Below, in pieces: positions 22,396 through 35,149 of a stretch of 64,000 nucleotides of DNA. The stretch is taken from NCBI GenBank assembly GCA_026874595.1, contig CM049317.1:58151118-58215117 (forward strand). The letters are read 5' to 3'. Numbering within the stretch: position 1 is the first letter of the stretch; every line of letters starts with the position of its first letter. The translations under genes and the position numbers were made by a program. A model generated the notes under the pieces. That model was not told where the DNA came from. It searched no databases and worked only from the letters and a program-made list of their open reading frames with translations. Source of the stretch: Sipunculus nudus. Its lineage: Eukaryota > Annelida > Sipuncula > Golfingiida > Sipunculidae.

Positions 22396-23841
22396 GAAAA
22401 AGTACCTTAACGCCTACAACGGCACGTTTTCGTGCATGGAACCCCCTCCATTTTTTTGTGTGCACAAACTTAAACAAACTACCATAGAGAATTTTTTGTA
22501 TTGGCTTCCCAGTCAGTGTAAATAAAAAAAAATTACTATCATTGTTGGTGAACTGACGCTTACACGGAAGCGGCAACTGTCTGATTCAAACCCACATATA
22601 AGTATTGTTATATGTTAAATATTGAGTCAAAGATACCTGAGTTGTGTCGAAGGTCGAATCCAGAGTCCCCAAATGCACGGCGCTGTCATATGTCGACTAT
22701 ACATCTTAAATCACACTACCTACTGCATTCTATTTTCCGAACACAAAACAAAACACAATGCTATGGTCTTTATTCATAGTCTATCAATAGTCAAACAGCG
22801 TTAAGTTCCAATCAACATTTTTCATAATGTAAGGTTTACAGTAATGTCGAAATTCAGAGACTTCCCAAAGTTAGGTCTAATACAGATTCTTTTTATATCT
22901 TGAATCTATACAAAGTCAGAAACACAGCTGTCTGAGGTCAAATCCAGAGTATTCACAAAAAGACGCAGTGCACTGTGCAATTATTTAGATCTTTATTCTT
23001 TACAAAGACAGACATAGTGTCATTGTAATCTACAGTCTTCAAAAGATAGACACATAGTTGCCCGAGGTCAAATCCAGAGTCTTTATCAAGACCGAGTCTA
23101 ATTTATAGAGTCTTCACGTGGTCAGACAAGGTACTGTCTAAAGTCTATTAGAGTTTTCTTGAATCTGTATCAAGAGGAACTTACTGCTTTGAAATTTATA
23201 ATCCATGCCGAGTCTCTACAAGGTTAGACACATTTCTTTCCATTGACTATAATCCAGAGTCTTCAATCCACATAAAAAGATCCAGTAGTGTCCAATGTCT
23301 AATCCACAGTCTTGTCAAAGCAAGACACTGTTGGTCTCCAATGTTTAATCTAGATTCTTTAACCAATGTGACACAGTTCTAAGTTCATATCCAGAGTCTT
23401 CATAACATAATTATACGACTGTACTCCCCAAGGCCAGACACAGAGTTAGAGTTAGACATACTGGTCTCAAGGTCTTGTATCTGCCCAAAGAAAGCGTATA
23501 GTGCTGTTTAAGGTCAATTACAGAGTCTTCACAGGCATAGGTACATTTCTGTCTATATTCTAATGAAGAGTCTTAAAAAATAAAGGCATATAGCTGTCGA
23601 AGATCTAATCCATTTTTTTAAAGTAAGACCCAGTTCTGTTGGGGTCATAAAGCAAAGTTACTGTGGTGTCGAAAGAAAGCGAACTATGTTAAAGGTCAGA
23701 TCCAGAGTCTTTATAGATATAGACACATTGCTTTCCAAGGTCGAATCCAGAGTCCTCATAAAAGAAGACAGAGTACAGTCAAAGGTCTGATCCAGAGTCT
23801 CCACAAAGTAAGACAATGTATTACAGGTGCTCTTTTTATTG

Positions 23842-24559
23842 TGTGACATGGGCGTAACTCGTGTTGTGACACCCTCGCCGTGCCGTTTGATACATGCTCA
23901 GTTTAATCCGTACTGGTTGAACTCTCGTTGTCATGCTAGCCTTAGGCTTTCTCGTTTGGTCGTGAATCACGTGTGGACCCTGGTATGTAGAGACACACAC
24001 AGCGATGTTCTTCTAGATGATTCCTGTAACGCGTGTTTACTGTGTTGTGTAAGATCTTTTAGACTGTTCGAGAAGTGGAAAATTCTCGGCTTGGGGTGAA
24101 GAGTATATAAAGGGGCTGTGTTTAAGAGCTGGGAGAGAGCAGCAGAGAAGATTTCCAGCGGACGCAGAAGCGTGTGTGTCAGTTTCTGGGACCTTATCCG
24201 AAGAGTGCGGCAATTATAGATTTTCTTCAGACTTTCTCCTGGATTTTGTGCATTTGGACTTCAGTGTACTTTCTGGATTGTTACAAGAGCTTTACACTGG
24301 ACTGTCATTCTCCGAGAGTATACATTAAAAGAACTTATCCTTGTGACGGTGGTGTTATCCAGGTACTGTTCACTTTGTGTATTTTACAGTGGGATTGTAT
24401 TGATTTGTTGTTATACCGCTGTTTTACTGTATAATTGTATTGATTTAGTGTATTGTAATGTTAGGGTTGTTTTAATAATAAATTATGGTTATTTGTTAAC
24501 AAAAAACCACTGACTTGTTTATTCATTCCCCTAGACGTTTCGCGCTGCCTAGTGTTACA
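23842..24559 (+). mobile_element. Probable solo LTR (Gypsy-like) inside the minisatellite
   Basis: It starts TGTGACATGGG and ends AGTGTTACA, giving the TG...CA ends of an LTR. Inside, in order, are a TATA box GAGTATATAAAGGGG (TATATAA from 24104), a GC-richer 5' transcribed part, and a polyadenylation signal AATAAA at 24477-24482 followed by a T/G-rich stretch. No primer-binding site, gag or pol follows. Composition differs sharply from the host array. A clean 5 bp duplication was not found; a TTACAG word occurs at 23821-23826 and at the right end (24556-24561 region), which may be coincidence. An alternative start is TGTGACACCC at 23865. Confidence 0.6.
24104..24110 (+). promoter_or_regulatory. 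TATA box of the probable LTR
   Basis: TATATAA within GAGTATATAAAGGGG, the best core-promoter match in the window, lying about 370 bases before the AATAAA signal. Confidence 0.55.
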
Positions 24560-25059
24560 GAATCTGATTTTTTTTATCTCCATTACAAAATTTGTGTTCA
24601 TCACGCATACGTGATCTGTTTATATTAGGTTCCGTAACAAATGTTATATGAGCAAGGCCTATTCTGAAGTTTTGAAAAAGTAATACCCGGTACCGACAAA
24701 GCTCCAATCCATGCAGAGTTTTGCTGACTTTTCTAAATCCAGAATTTTCATAAATTTTCGTAATGATACACTGCTGTTTAAGGTCAATCCAAAGTCCTAG
24801 AACAGTTGGACATTGATGTCCTTAATTGCAAGGTCTTATACGATGTCTTAACATGATTCTGAATTATTGGCCACAATTATTAAACCCAGTTAAAATAGCA
24901 TATACGTCACTATACAGATCAGAAGCACAGAATAAGTCATCACCCTGCGCCGCGCCCTGGAAGATAAATCGACGCCATGCATTGACAAAACGGGTTCCAT
25001 CTTGAACCTTATCATAAGTTATAATCAGGGCACGAATTAACCTTCAATTATCAGATGAA

Positions 25060-25160
25060 ACCTTTTCACTGAGAAATAGTTCCTTCTTGAACCATTTTTC
25101 CATTGGCAGAACCATGTGGGTTCTTAGAAGAACTCACAAGAACCCTTTATTCTTAGAGTG
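25060..25160 (-). mobile_element. AGAACC-type MITE fragment
   Basis: Inverted AGAACC/GGTTCT words surround a TTCTTAGAAGAA palindrome and the block ends in TTCTTAGAGTG. That end is the inverse of the CACTCTAAGAA start at 47056, so this is a 3' end fragment of the same family. Confidence 0.5.
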
Positions 25161-25169
25161 TAGGAAGCT

Positions 25170-25910
25170 GTTATCTGATTTCCATATAATATTTTTTTTT
25201 TTGCAAATTAGACCTGAAGGTAATTTAAGATAATATGATTATGAATGTAAGCAAACAACATGTCAGCACGAATCTTGTTATAATAACATATAGTTATTAT
25301 ACATTATTTTTCGTAAATAAGCCTGCCTGCCTGTAAAATTCATGATTTTTAATTTATATGGTTTATAAGTGTACAGACAATGAACCCTGAAAACTTTTAT
25401 TCTTAAGTAAATCAAGAAAATAATGCAATTGATGGGGAATTTAAAAAAAAAACTGTTTCCTTAGAAATCTTTATTTTTGTCTTCCTGAATAATGCTAAAC
25501 ATGACGTCATAATGGAATAGTGTACTGTACTGGGATCTTAATTCCCGTGGACCCATTGATGTTATACTGGTACGTCACAATGAAGAAGGGATTGCAGCAC
25601 TTTCTAATGATTCAATGAAAGACCTATAGCATTCATATAAGCATATATTATACCAAACATTACGCATGTTCTGGTGTCGACAATTATTGGTTTACTAAAC
25701 CCCATATGACCAGAGAGTGATAAGCTATCATTTTTTTCAGAAATAATTCAATTTAAGTTAACCCAATTCACAAATATTCAACATATAGCGTATAATGTAG
25801 GTGTACAAGTATAATTATTCAAGGAGGCAACTGACGCATATAAGATATCCAAAATTTTCTTTATATGAGACGCATAATTTAAAATTATTTAGGAAAATAT
25901 GGAGAAACTG
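25170..25910. other. Unique AT-rich DNA, no gene seen
   Basis: No ORF beyond a repeat-driven one and no recognised family. Confidence 0.4.
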
Positions 25911-25917
25911 CATAAAT

Positions 25918-25918
25918 A

Positions 25919-25971
<53 letters not shown>
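25918..25971. repeat. (TA)n microsatellite
   Basis: About 26 TA units with one CA interruption. Confidence 0.97.
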
Positions 25972-25979
25972 TGTAGAAG

Positions 25980-27310
25980 TTACCTATAGATGACAGAATA
26001 TTCCCGCAATCTGTATGGAATAATTCATCTTATGCGATAGTTAAAATATTATTTATAATAATAGTTATAGTAAAAATATCGGTAGTTAAAAGTCATTTAA
26101 TATTTGAATGCCTAAACTTGTAAATAGTTATGTATGTGCATGGGGCATTTAATATGCATTGAAATGGTTAATGTCTAGTTGTTTCTTTTAACAGTGCATG
26201 AGGATGCACTGGAACATTGAATAAAAGTAATGTATATAGACAAAACATTCTCAACAATTGACCTGAAATAAAATCTTGTATACATTTACAGGGAGATAAA
26301 TTCAAACGTTTTAATTTTGAATTCTACTAGTTTGTTATATCGACCAGAGATCTATACATAAACAGATAGATCGAATCGATAATTAACATAGCTGATACTA
26401 TTAATTGATGGGTGTATATATCTCATCCTAATGTAATATCATTAGCAAACTACTTAATTAGTGAACACCTTTCAACAGTAATTTTATCTTATATATGTTA
26501 GACCACATAGGTATATATTACCTTGTATCTATATATAAAACATGCATGCAGTGTTCTTGCTTATATGGTTTATATATATATATGCATCAAAGATTTGTCT
26601 CATTATATTTGTACATGAGTGACAGATGTGCAAGTTCCTTTACATTCAGCAACCTGATGTTAAACTAAATGACGCTTTCCCCGAGACCTTTCTACCTGCC
26701 TTCTTATCATTTAGAATTGCATTTTAAGATCTGTAATTTTAATATGTTATCATTTTATCTTTAAATTAATCACTTAAGCACCCTAAGATATGTAAAAGAA
26801 AAAAATACGTAACATGAATTCGTGAATACGAAAAGATAATTTTTTACAAATCATAGAACATCTGACATTCTTACGAAAATATGAATAAGGTATTCTGCTA
26901 CATGCATGTATGTTTTAAATGCATGCATCATTCGACTGTGAAGATTCCTTAGATAAGGTAAGACTAACCGACTTGTTTAATTTTATAGCTGATAATCACC
27001 ACACATAAACTTATTTATAGAGGATGATTTCATTTTCAGGTTCAAAATAAATAAATGGCCTTCTTAATGTTGGCATATATAGATTCCATTTTAACCTATT
27101 CTTTCTGCTTGTCTTCATGTCGCTGTTGGATTCTACAGAACATTATATGTACATTTACATCTTCGTAAATCGCTAATTTTGATTAGTATTTAGAAATTTA
27201 ACCAACCAACACATACATATTAATATATACATTATATAATTAAATATTAATATTAATAACAATAAACCTATATGAAAATTTAACATTAGCATATATGAAT
27301 ATGTACACAT
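25980..27310. other. Unique AT-rich DNA, no gene seen
   Basis: Strongly AT-rich with many TATATA and CATGCA words; no ORF, RNA or repeat family recognised. Confidence 0.45.
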
Positions 27311-27316
27311 ATACAA

Positions 27317-27322
<6 letters not shown>

Positions 27323-27376
<54 letters not shown>
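27323..27376. repeat. (TA)n microsatellite
   Basis: About 27 TA units. Confidence 0.97.
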
Positions 27377-27381
<5 letters not shown>

Positions 27382-27559
27382 CCATACTATGTAACTATAA
27401 TATAAATTTATAATTAGATAACTATGTAAAGTATTAGTTAATCAAAAATGAATAAATAACAAAAGTAAAAATATTTCATATAGCAATGTAGACATAAATA
27501 TGTGTCTTATAAATAGTTCTTAAAATAAACAATGTTCCACAAGATGTGGGTTGAGAATC

Positions 27560-27990
27560 GAATTGGATATTGATTAACAGGGCCATGCAGATCCCGGCAG
27601 TTTTTATTCTCTATACAGTTTTATGTTGAACAGGTCAGCGCAGTCCCTACCACCGTCCGTGATCATAGGAGTGGAATAACGAGAGATTATTGTTTTGCGT
27701 GAATACCGGTTCCGAATCGATCAATAAATTATATATAAAAATTATAATGGAGGAATCATCCTGGTACAGACCGTGACCCGACACTGCCATTTTGGTTTTG
27801 TGAGGGACCGCACGAACCAATAGAACGAGAAGGCCACGCTCGCCACACTAAATATTTCATTTTCACCGAAGAATTAAATTTAATGGATGGTGAGAATCTC
27901 GGCCCAGATTGAAGAAAGCTGCCATAATCCTGTTAATATTGGGAGGAGTTGGATGGGATCAGGCGAATCAAAGGATACTAGTGGGAAACA
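27560..27990. other. Balanced-GC unique island with homeodomain-like motifs
   Basis: Non-repetitive DNA with GATTAAC, ATCGATCAATAAATTATA and CCAAT words near 27575, 27715 and 27817. No ORF. It is a candidate conserved non-coding element on composition and motifs only. Confidence 0.25.
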
Positions 27991-28068
27991 GGAACAATAA
28001 GAATGCAAAATTTTCTTAATACACATGCATCCATATCTACATACCTGTATATCTAATATCTGTTTACT

Positions 28069-28086
28069 CTCTCTCTCTCTCTCTCC
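28069..28086. repeat. (CT)n microsatellite
   Basis: Nine CT units, then an imperfect CTTT run to 28104. Confidence 0.85.
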
Positions 28087-28114
28087 AACTCTTTCTCTTT
28101 CTCTAAAAATGTAC

Positions 28115-28271
28115 TGTTACGAAGACAAATTGTTCAGGGGAAAATATTGGGCCGATCCGGGATTCGAACCCATGTCGGTGGTGCACATGCATGTCCGGCG
28201 TTCCAACCGCTCCGCTAGAAAAGCAAGCTTCACTATAGCAAGACAGTTTGGTCCGCTTTTTTGCCACCCCG

Positions 28272-28275
<4 letters not shown>
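28115..28275 (-). mobile_element. TGTTACG tRNA-like element, copy 3
   Basis: A full-length copy on the minus strand. On the plus strand it starts TGTTACGAAGACAAATTG and ends CCACCCCGTTAA, the last being a slightly mutated TGTTACGGGGTG. It holds a B box (GGGTTCGAATCCC on the minus strand) and an A-box-like TAGCGGAGCGGTTGGAACG. A (TA)n run abuts its 5' end. A 127-codon plus ORF crossing it is an artefact. Confidence 0.8.

Positions 28276-28363
<88 letters not shown>
28274..28363. repeat. (TA)n microsatellite
   Basis: About 44 TA units with two breaks, abutting the tRNA-like element. Confidence 0.97.
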
Positions 28364-28618
28364 CGTTTATATTTGATGGGCTACAGTAATGGGATATCAA
28401 TACTGTAATATATAGACAGTTTTAAATTAGCATATAGCATATATAAAGCATATACTTTAAATATCCATTAATATTCCAGTATGTAAATGATCTAATTAAA
28501 ACTTAATATATATCTGATCAAACATATTTAAATGAATAATTATATATATATACTTTTTTATGGTGAATTATCAGGTTAGAGTTGTCAGTATAAACGGATT
28601 AGGTTAAACCGGTTGATA

Positions 28619-28689
28619 TTGAGAGAGAAAAATAGAGAGATGGGATAGGGGGAAAGAAAGAGAGAAAAAGCACAAAGGGACAGAAGGAG

Positions 28690-28727
<38 letters not shown>

Positions 28728-28900
28728 GGAGGTGAAGAAGAGAGAAAGAGATAAAAAGAGAGAGAAATCGAAAAAGCCAAAAATAAGAGAGAAAAGACAG
28801 AGAAAAGAAGGGAGAGATAAGGGAGAAAGGGGAGAAAGGGAGAAGAAAGGAAGAAATATAACGGAAAGAAAGAGGCTGAGAGACAGACGGATTTTATACA
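28619..28900 (+). repeat. Purine-rich GA tract
   Basis: About 280 bases almost free of pyrimidines, with a perfect (GA)n core at 28692-28725. The minus-strand Leu/Ser/Phe ORFs of about 100 codons and the plus-strand Lys/Arg/Glu ORF come from this composition. Confidence 0.95.
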
Positions 28901-28919
28901 ATACGTATAAGACATGTTA

Positions 28920-29340
28920 CCAGTTGGTCCCAGGACCTCACTTCAGTGATAGAGAGAGTCAGATTACATCAAACCAGCTATCCACGCTTACCTGTCAGGA
29001 GTTATATTTAGTCCCCAATAAACCTGTCACACAAATAATCCAATTCTCCAAACCGGTTCGTCGAGGAATTCATCGCGCTGGATTCCCAAAGAACAATGTT
29101 TCAAGGGCTATAGCTACATTCAGGGGCTTACTATACCGCAAAGTATTTTGAGTTTAACTGACGAATTTGCTTCACATCATTATTTGGTCCTCTGTGTATT
29201 ATTATTTCGTTTATCCCATTTTCAAACTGACTTTTCCTATTAAGTTTATATTTTGTAGATGATGTCGGAAGAATTTGCTTGGTCCTCTGACTGTGACTTG
29301 ATATCCAAACAGCAAATGTATATAAGTTGATGTATATATT
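28920..29340. other. Unique DNA, no gene seen
   Basis: The downstream part of a 141-codon plus ORF (28726-29151) lies here but shows no known domain. I do not regard it as coding. Confidence 0.35.
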
Positions 29341-29980
29341 TGACTCGGAAACACGTACATACGGACGTGAGTCGGAGCTAATGGCGGCTTTACGATAGCG
29401 TTGATTCAGTTAGCGTCGATTCAGTAAACAAATATAGATAGATATACTCTGGGAATTATCCAACACTGCGATAGAGGTTACATATCCCCGGAACAAGTGA
29501 ACTACAACAACATACAAGAAAGACAACCATGTACACTGTTACAAAAGCATGAGACAACCCGGACCCTTTTATACCAATACTTATTTTACGATTGCGCCAT
29601 CTGGCTTCGCTATATGTCCCTCGCAATGGTCATTTCAAGGCAGAAGTGGCTAAGATTGCCCTTTTATTTTGTTTTTATATTAGAAATATGAGTGACAATA
29701 AAGGGTCAACCGTCGCCAAAGCTTAATTTACCCTGCGATAAAGTCGGCACAGTAGGGCCGCTAATGCCCGCATCATACGCTCATCAGAGAAACTGTGATA
29801 TTTAACTACTCGCTGCTCCTCTTATTTCCACATTCTGTCAGTGGCCGAGTCTTTCAGTGGTGAGTATTAATTGTTTCTAGGCCAATGGGACAGGTGGCGG
29901 TTTATCTAGCGCCGACATCACCGTTTATGATGTTTTCCTTTGACATAAAGTTTACTTCGACCGCTTGGATATAGAGACAT
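29340..29980. other. Balanced-GC unique island
   Basis: Non-repetitive, CpG-containing block with GGCCAATGGGACAGGTGGC near 29880, which joins a CCAAT box and an E-box (CAGGTG). It has no recognised ORF. It is the largest such island in this half of the window and a candidate regulatory element or unannotated exon. Confidence 0.25.
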
Positions 29981-30169
29981 GTATAGTGTACTTAGCTTTT
30001 ATCCTTTCTCAAGGGACATGCTTAAAAGTGCGCAAGAGTAGGAAACATGCATGAAACAACAATGTAGCCGATCATATACCATTTACAGCATCATTCTACT
30101 GTTAAGGGATAATAGAATGTGTTTCATTATTAGTCCAAGCGGGTGTATTTATTGCAAATTTCCTCTATG

Positions 30170-30840
30170 TCATTTTAGTCTTATCCTCTGCGAGAAGAAG
30201 ACGGCGGGGGGTTGATATATATAGTCTGGCGTCAGTGCGTATGACCTCTCGCGTGAGGAATATACGGTGACAGTGAAGCGTTCTATGGGGCGAGTTTTGT
30301 TAGAGAAGCAATATTTTATGGAATGATATTGAATGTCTGAAACTTGGCTCAAAAACCGAGCATGCTAGTTCTATACAGCACGCGGACAGTGTCAAAGCAG
30401 GGCATACAAAAGCTGGCTTTTTTCAAAGATATTAATGGCATTCATTGTCTAGTGCAGCTCGGTTTTAGAGCTGGAAAATCATAAAAAGAACTATACCAAA
30501 TAGGCATTCATAAGTACAGCGGCATTTGGCGGTGGTAAATAAAAGTGGGGGTGATGGGTACAGCGTGTTCAATGGAGACTATGCTTGTTATATTACGTGG
30601 ATAATTACTGCGAAGCTTCTGACTTTATGATACACATGGCGTCCCAATACTGCCGAGCCTGCCAAGCCACAGGAACTGTCGGCGGCTTCAAAAGTGGCTC
30701 CGATCTTACATCAGCGGCTATGTGCGTAGCCGTCACAGGAAATATATGGAAATGGTCTCCCCGGCCCCTTATCCAGAGCTAATAGACGCTAGCACTGTCT
30801 GCCCCCCAGTGATGACGTCATGGTTTCTACAAGCGAATAT
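30170..30840. other. Balanced-GC unique island
   Basis: Even composition and CpG present. It contains a 65-codon plus ORF (30585-30782) and a 60-codon minus ORF with no known domain. It may be conserved non-coding DNA or an exon I cannot identify. Confidence 0.22.
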
Positions 30841-30849
30841 TGGATATAA

Positions 30850-31950
30850 AGCGTGTAGAATTTATTCGGATTCATTATAATTACCTAATATTATCATTCA
30901 CATTTCTTATCATTTGGAAGATTGTTTTAAAATATCCAACTTCATTTTTTCAATGAATATTTTTTAGCAATCATTTAATTTGTGTATCTGTTTTTGCTAT
31001 ATTAACGTAATAAATGAAATAGAAAAAAAACAGGTTTTGCTTCAAATGATAATATTTTACTTCATGTAAACGTATAGCGTTATGGAGTAATGAGTTTACG
31101 GTAAAAACACCAATACAATTTAATAAAAAATTAACATATTTAAAATATTTTTTATAGAAGACATACAATGTTTGAGTCTGATTTAATTTTACTTGCATGT
31201 GTAGCATGAGTTGAGAATAATCATTGTTCGGATAAACGGAACAATACTGTTTTGTAATTTACATATAAATGTTCTTGCCCTACAGCCAACTTAATATTGC
31301 GTGTACTTGAGTCTATTTCCTCTGGAGGACTAGTTTTTTCACATAAATTATAGTTAAACAAACCCCCCCCCCCCCCCAACATGATTCTTTTGTTGCTCAC
31401 GAAACGCCTATACAGGGCATGGTTTCTAGAGCTCAACAAACCAGAGCGTTTTTCCTCTATATTCTTTTTAGTTTTTGAGTGTTGTTAATTCGTAGGTAGA
31501 GATATTATGATAAGGTATACACGAAAAAAATTGAAGGGCATTTGATTTTAATCTATAAACCCTGCCCTGCGGCTAAACCAAACATTTTATTCCGGCAAAT
31601 CTGAAAAAAACACTCACGCGCTAATTTATATATTTCTTGTTCTTTTTTCATTCTTTTCCGCTGTAATTGCACACCAACCATGTTTAATCCATATTTGTAT
31701 ATATAATGCAAATGAAATTATTGGATGTAATGAAAGAGTATTTGATTTAAATCTAAATCTTGCGCTGCATCTGAACCAAGCAACACAAACCGTGCATGCA
31801 AAATAAAGTAAAACACAACTGGTTGTCAGTCATATTGGAGCAACTACGCAACGAAACAGCATTTACTTGAAATGTTTTGCGTTTCCTGCAAAAATAACAC
31901 AGTCAACAGATCACACGTTCAGCAGGTCGTATAGGGACCTAAATACAAGT
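30850..31950. other. Unique AT-rich DNA, no gene seen
   Basis: A 15-base poly-C tract lies at 31363-31377. No gene or family recognised. Confidence 0.4.
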
Positions 31951-31965
31951 TTAATTTCTCTTTTG

Positions 31966-32292
31966 TAATGTCAAATCACAAACACATCAGAAGACAAACG
32001 AGGTTTTATTGGCCGCTTCAGAGGGCTCGTTCAGTCGATAGTTCCTTGCAGCTTTCCCGCGACAGGTGTCCCGGAAGCAGCCAGATTCTCCAAAGCTCAA
32101 GATCCAATTTCTCTACTCCTCGACCCCGCCAGACCCAGACCGGACTTCAACAACGCGTTCTCTTCTTGTGAAAACGCCGGTTTTGCCACCGGCTGTCTTA
32201 TAAGGAACTGCTGCATTTGCCTTTGGATTCGCGCTGCATTACTCACCTGTTTCAGAAAAATTCCTGTTATACGTTTTAGGTTTTATGTAGAA
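31966..32292 (+). other. Balanced-GC island with a Met-less open frame
   Basis: GC-richer block with two overlapping plus-strand open frames. One is 67 codons with ATG (31968-32171). The other runs stop to stop for about 108 codons without ATG; its peptide includes GVPEAARFSKAQDPISLLLD and then a Cys-rich stretch. I recognise neither. An exon is possible but unsupported by clear splice sites. Confidence 0.22.
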
Positions 32293-32299
32293 TAAGCAA

Positions 32300-32925
32300 A
32301 TAAATCTATATGTAAATACTATAGAAGAGTTTTTCCCTTTTTTTCCCTACTTTCCAAATACAACTGCATGTTTGCTTTAGACTTCTGACTTGAACTTTTG
32401 TTTTACTTAATAACATTAACTTTAATAACATTAAATCTTTTTAAATCTGTACATCCTATATTATCATCTTTTTATTAGCATAAATAATTTCCAATTTTAT
32501 ATTAAATAATTACAATTTATTAGTTTATTTATTGAAATAATTTACATTTAAACATAGAAGCCATTTAAAGAAATGTCTTTTTGGCACAAATTAATAAGTG
32601 ACGTTCAATTCAAGTTTTCTGCAAATGCATATCAGTAATTTATCCACGGAGGGAAAAAAAGACCTATAACGTATTACGTATTAATCAGTTCACCTTTTAT
32701 TTCACGTTCACATTAATTAAAGTGCATAGTTTTAATTACCACACCACCATTGAGTCACTGAATACAATTAACCAGGCTCTTTCATAAACTTATCTTGTGT
32801 GCACATGTATATACCATGTACCACAATATATAGGCACCTTTTGATTAAATTCATGAAGTGTAATAATGAATTTGGTATCATTTGCCACTACTGATATTAT
32901 TATATTTGCTTATACAAGTATTATG
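32300..32925. other. Unique AT-rich DNA, no gene seen
   Basis: Very AT-rich; nothing recognised. Confidence 0.45.
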
Positions 32926-32928
32926 ATC

Positions 32929-32930
<2 letters not shown>

Positions 32931-32970
<40 letters not shown>

Positions 32971-33052
32971 CCCAAAATTTAAAGTTAAGGTAAGATATAA
33001 TTATTATAATCTTTATAACTAATGCATAAATTATATAAGGAGAAAAACCAGT

Positions 33053-33101
<49 letters not shown>
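32931..33101. repeat. Two (TA)n microsatellites
   Basis: TA runs at 32931-32967 and 33055-33101 separated by about 87 AT-rich bases. Confidence 0.95.
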
Positions 33102-33104
<3 letters not shown>

Positions 33105-33449
33105 CAGATATTGAAACATCATAAAGTACATACCATACATGTAACAAACAGGTTTAGATTAACGACTGCATGCATATTATGCCAAAAGCCCATTAAACAT
33201 AACGTTTGCTATAGTCGGTTCGGTGGCTCTGCGTTAGGAGATGCCGCACAAAAATATATAACTTCATAAATAAAAATATATCAGTATCTTATAATATATG
33301 TCAAGCCACCTTAAGGTCACTTGTGTTCAAACACAGATTTTAATCAATACATATCGTGCTATGTCCAGATAATATTTAAATCAACACCGATTTGTAAGGA
33401 GTAAATATTTATTCGTAATACAAATAGTATAGATAAAGCCTATTCATAA

Positions 33450-33866
33450 GTGGTAGGAATTGGTTTTAAAATCATAATCGATTATAGAAAACTAAAAACG
33501 AACGATGATCGATTATTAATCGATTATTTTATGTTCTTTCTATATTACCTTGACATCTGCTGTATATAAGTTAATAAAATGTTAACCCCAGTAAATAGTC
33601 TGACATACACATCGGTATTCTTAATGAAACCAACAAACAACCAGCACCCAAGTTCGACTATCCGTCGGACGATTGTTGGCTGCGCACGGTTCCGTTTTGA
33701 TGCTGTTCGTTACTTTATGTTCGTAATTATCGGACACGATTAGCTAGATCTTTGCATGTGCGTACATAATAATTTTTCATTGATTACGCAAAAATGTGAT
33801 CGATTGAATCAATTTTGAAAGAAAACGACCAATCTTCGACTTAATCGATTAATCGGTACACAGCTA
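33450..33866. mobile_element. hAT-like element with TAATCGATTA subterminal motifs
   Basis: A 417 bp unit flanked by a perfect direct repeat CTATTCATAA (33440-33449 and 33867-33876), of which 8 bp would be a hAT target duplication. It starts GTGGTAGGAATTGG and ends ATCGGTACACAGCTA. Palindromic TCGATTA / TAATCGATTA words cluster just inside both ends (33475-33525 and 33795-33855). No transposase ORF. The terminal CAGTG is eroded. Confidence 0.7.
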
Positions 33867-33879
33867 CTATTCATAACTC

Positions 33880-35130
33880 GCATCGGCAAAGAAGGCGTTT
33901 TAAAAAGAGATAAGGTCCTTACACATATTACAAGCTGTTTATAAATATTATACCTCTGGGCATCGCTGTTATCAAAACTATATATAAACTGTTCAGACAA
34001 CATTTATTTCTAGTTAGTATTTAACAAACATACAATGGAAATGTAATCGCATACAATGGAAACGTAATCCGTTTAATATATAAGCCTAAACATAAAGCAA
34101 TTTCCGATTTATTTATCAAATTTGCTTTGAGGGTATAATATATCGCTTCATTACATAAACTCTTCACGGCAATTCGTGACTGCTTCGATCCTCAGTATAA
34201 ATTTATCACGATTATTAATTGATTCATATTCATGGATTTCATGAAGGAAAGGTGTATCTTCAATATACAGTTAAATAAAGAAAGCAATGAAAACTTCCGA
34301 TTGTTCAATTTTAAATGTGTATGTCGGCAAAATCACAATCATATGTGTCTTTTAGATAAATATTTGAATGCTGAGAACAGTTTTTGTTATTTTTTTTTTG
34401 TTTTTCATTTGCTGGGGTAAAATGATTTAAAGACTGTATGTATATATAGAGGCTAAATCATTGGCATTAGACAATATAGCAACATTGTTCCGTGAAACTG
34501 CATGATTTGATTCATTGTACTACCATCTCAGTAAAATTGGTCCCTACGTCTGCCATTGCAATAATTTTGAATATATTTTACCTTCATGTACATGCTTGCA
34601 TAGTGATTTTGCCAATTGATTCGTTTATTTATAGAGCACCTTAATGCGTTATCATTTTGGTAGGGGGGGGGAAGAAGTCATTTTAAAAAGAAATTTGATA
34701 TAACAGTCAAAAGTGAAAAGGATTTCTGAATTAATACATCATTTTCATCAACTGATTATTAATTTATGCAACAGGGTATACAATGTCGGATCTGTGAAAA
34801 ATAAAATGCTAAAGCTATGTATACGTTTGTATCACCTGCAGGGCCAGCAAGAACATTAAGCAGAAAATAATGGATGGGTATTAAGTTAGGATACAACACC
34901 GTGCTTGCACCACAGAAAAAAATCAACAAAAAGATATAAAGGAACATTATTTCTAAACCAAAACATAGGAGAAATTGTACATATTGATTTAATTTGAGCA
35001 AATTTATTGGTAAGTAGGAAGAAATTAAAACCAATAAAAATATCTATGGAAAAGATATCAAGTACTCAAAATGAAACGATGTAAATTATGCTCTTTTTTA
35101 AATAATCGTTGGTTTCTTTCAATCTTTCTT
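33880..35130. other. Unique AT-rich DNA, no gene seen
   Basis: A 91-codon hydrophobic minus ORF (34759-35034) looks like AT-rich composition rather than a membrane protein. Confidence 0.4.
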
Positions 35131-35149
35131 GATTTATTGATAAATAAAG

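Larger units (their letters stand above)
22620..24850 (+). repeat. Degenerate minisatellite (AATCCAGAGTCTTCA), interrupted
   Basis: Units of variable spacing, roughly 40-130 bases, carry the core AGGTCAAATCCAGAGTCTTC followed by an AAAG(A)CAGACACAGT-like stretch. Clear cores fall near 22660, 22930, 23060, 23240, 23385, 23515, 23695, 23735 and 23785; weaker ones are near 23300, 23345, 23560 and 24720-24800. The array is broken at about 23830-24560 by a probable LTR. Units are well diverged, so the array is old. Confidence 0.75.

Noticed and set aside
28599..28915. Leu/Ser/Phe-rich minus ORFs of about 100 codons
   Set aside because: Complement of a GA-rich tract, not coding.
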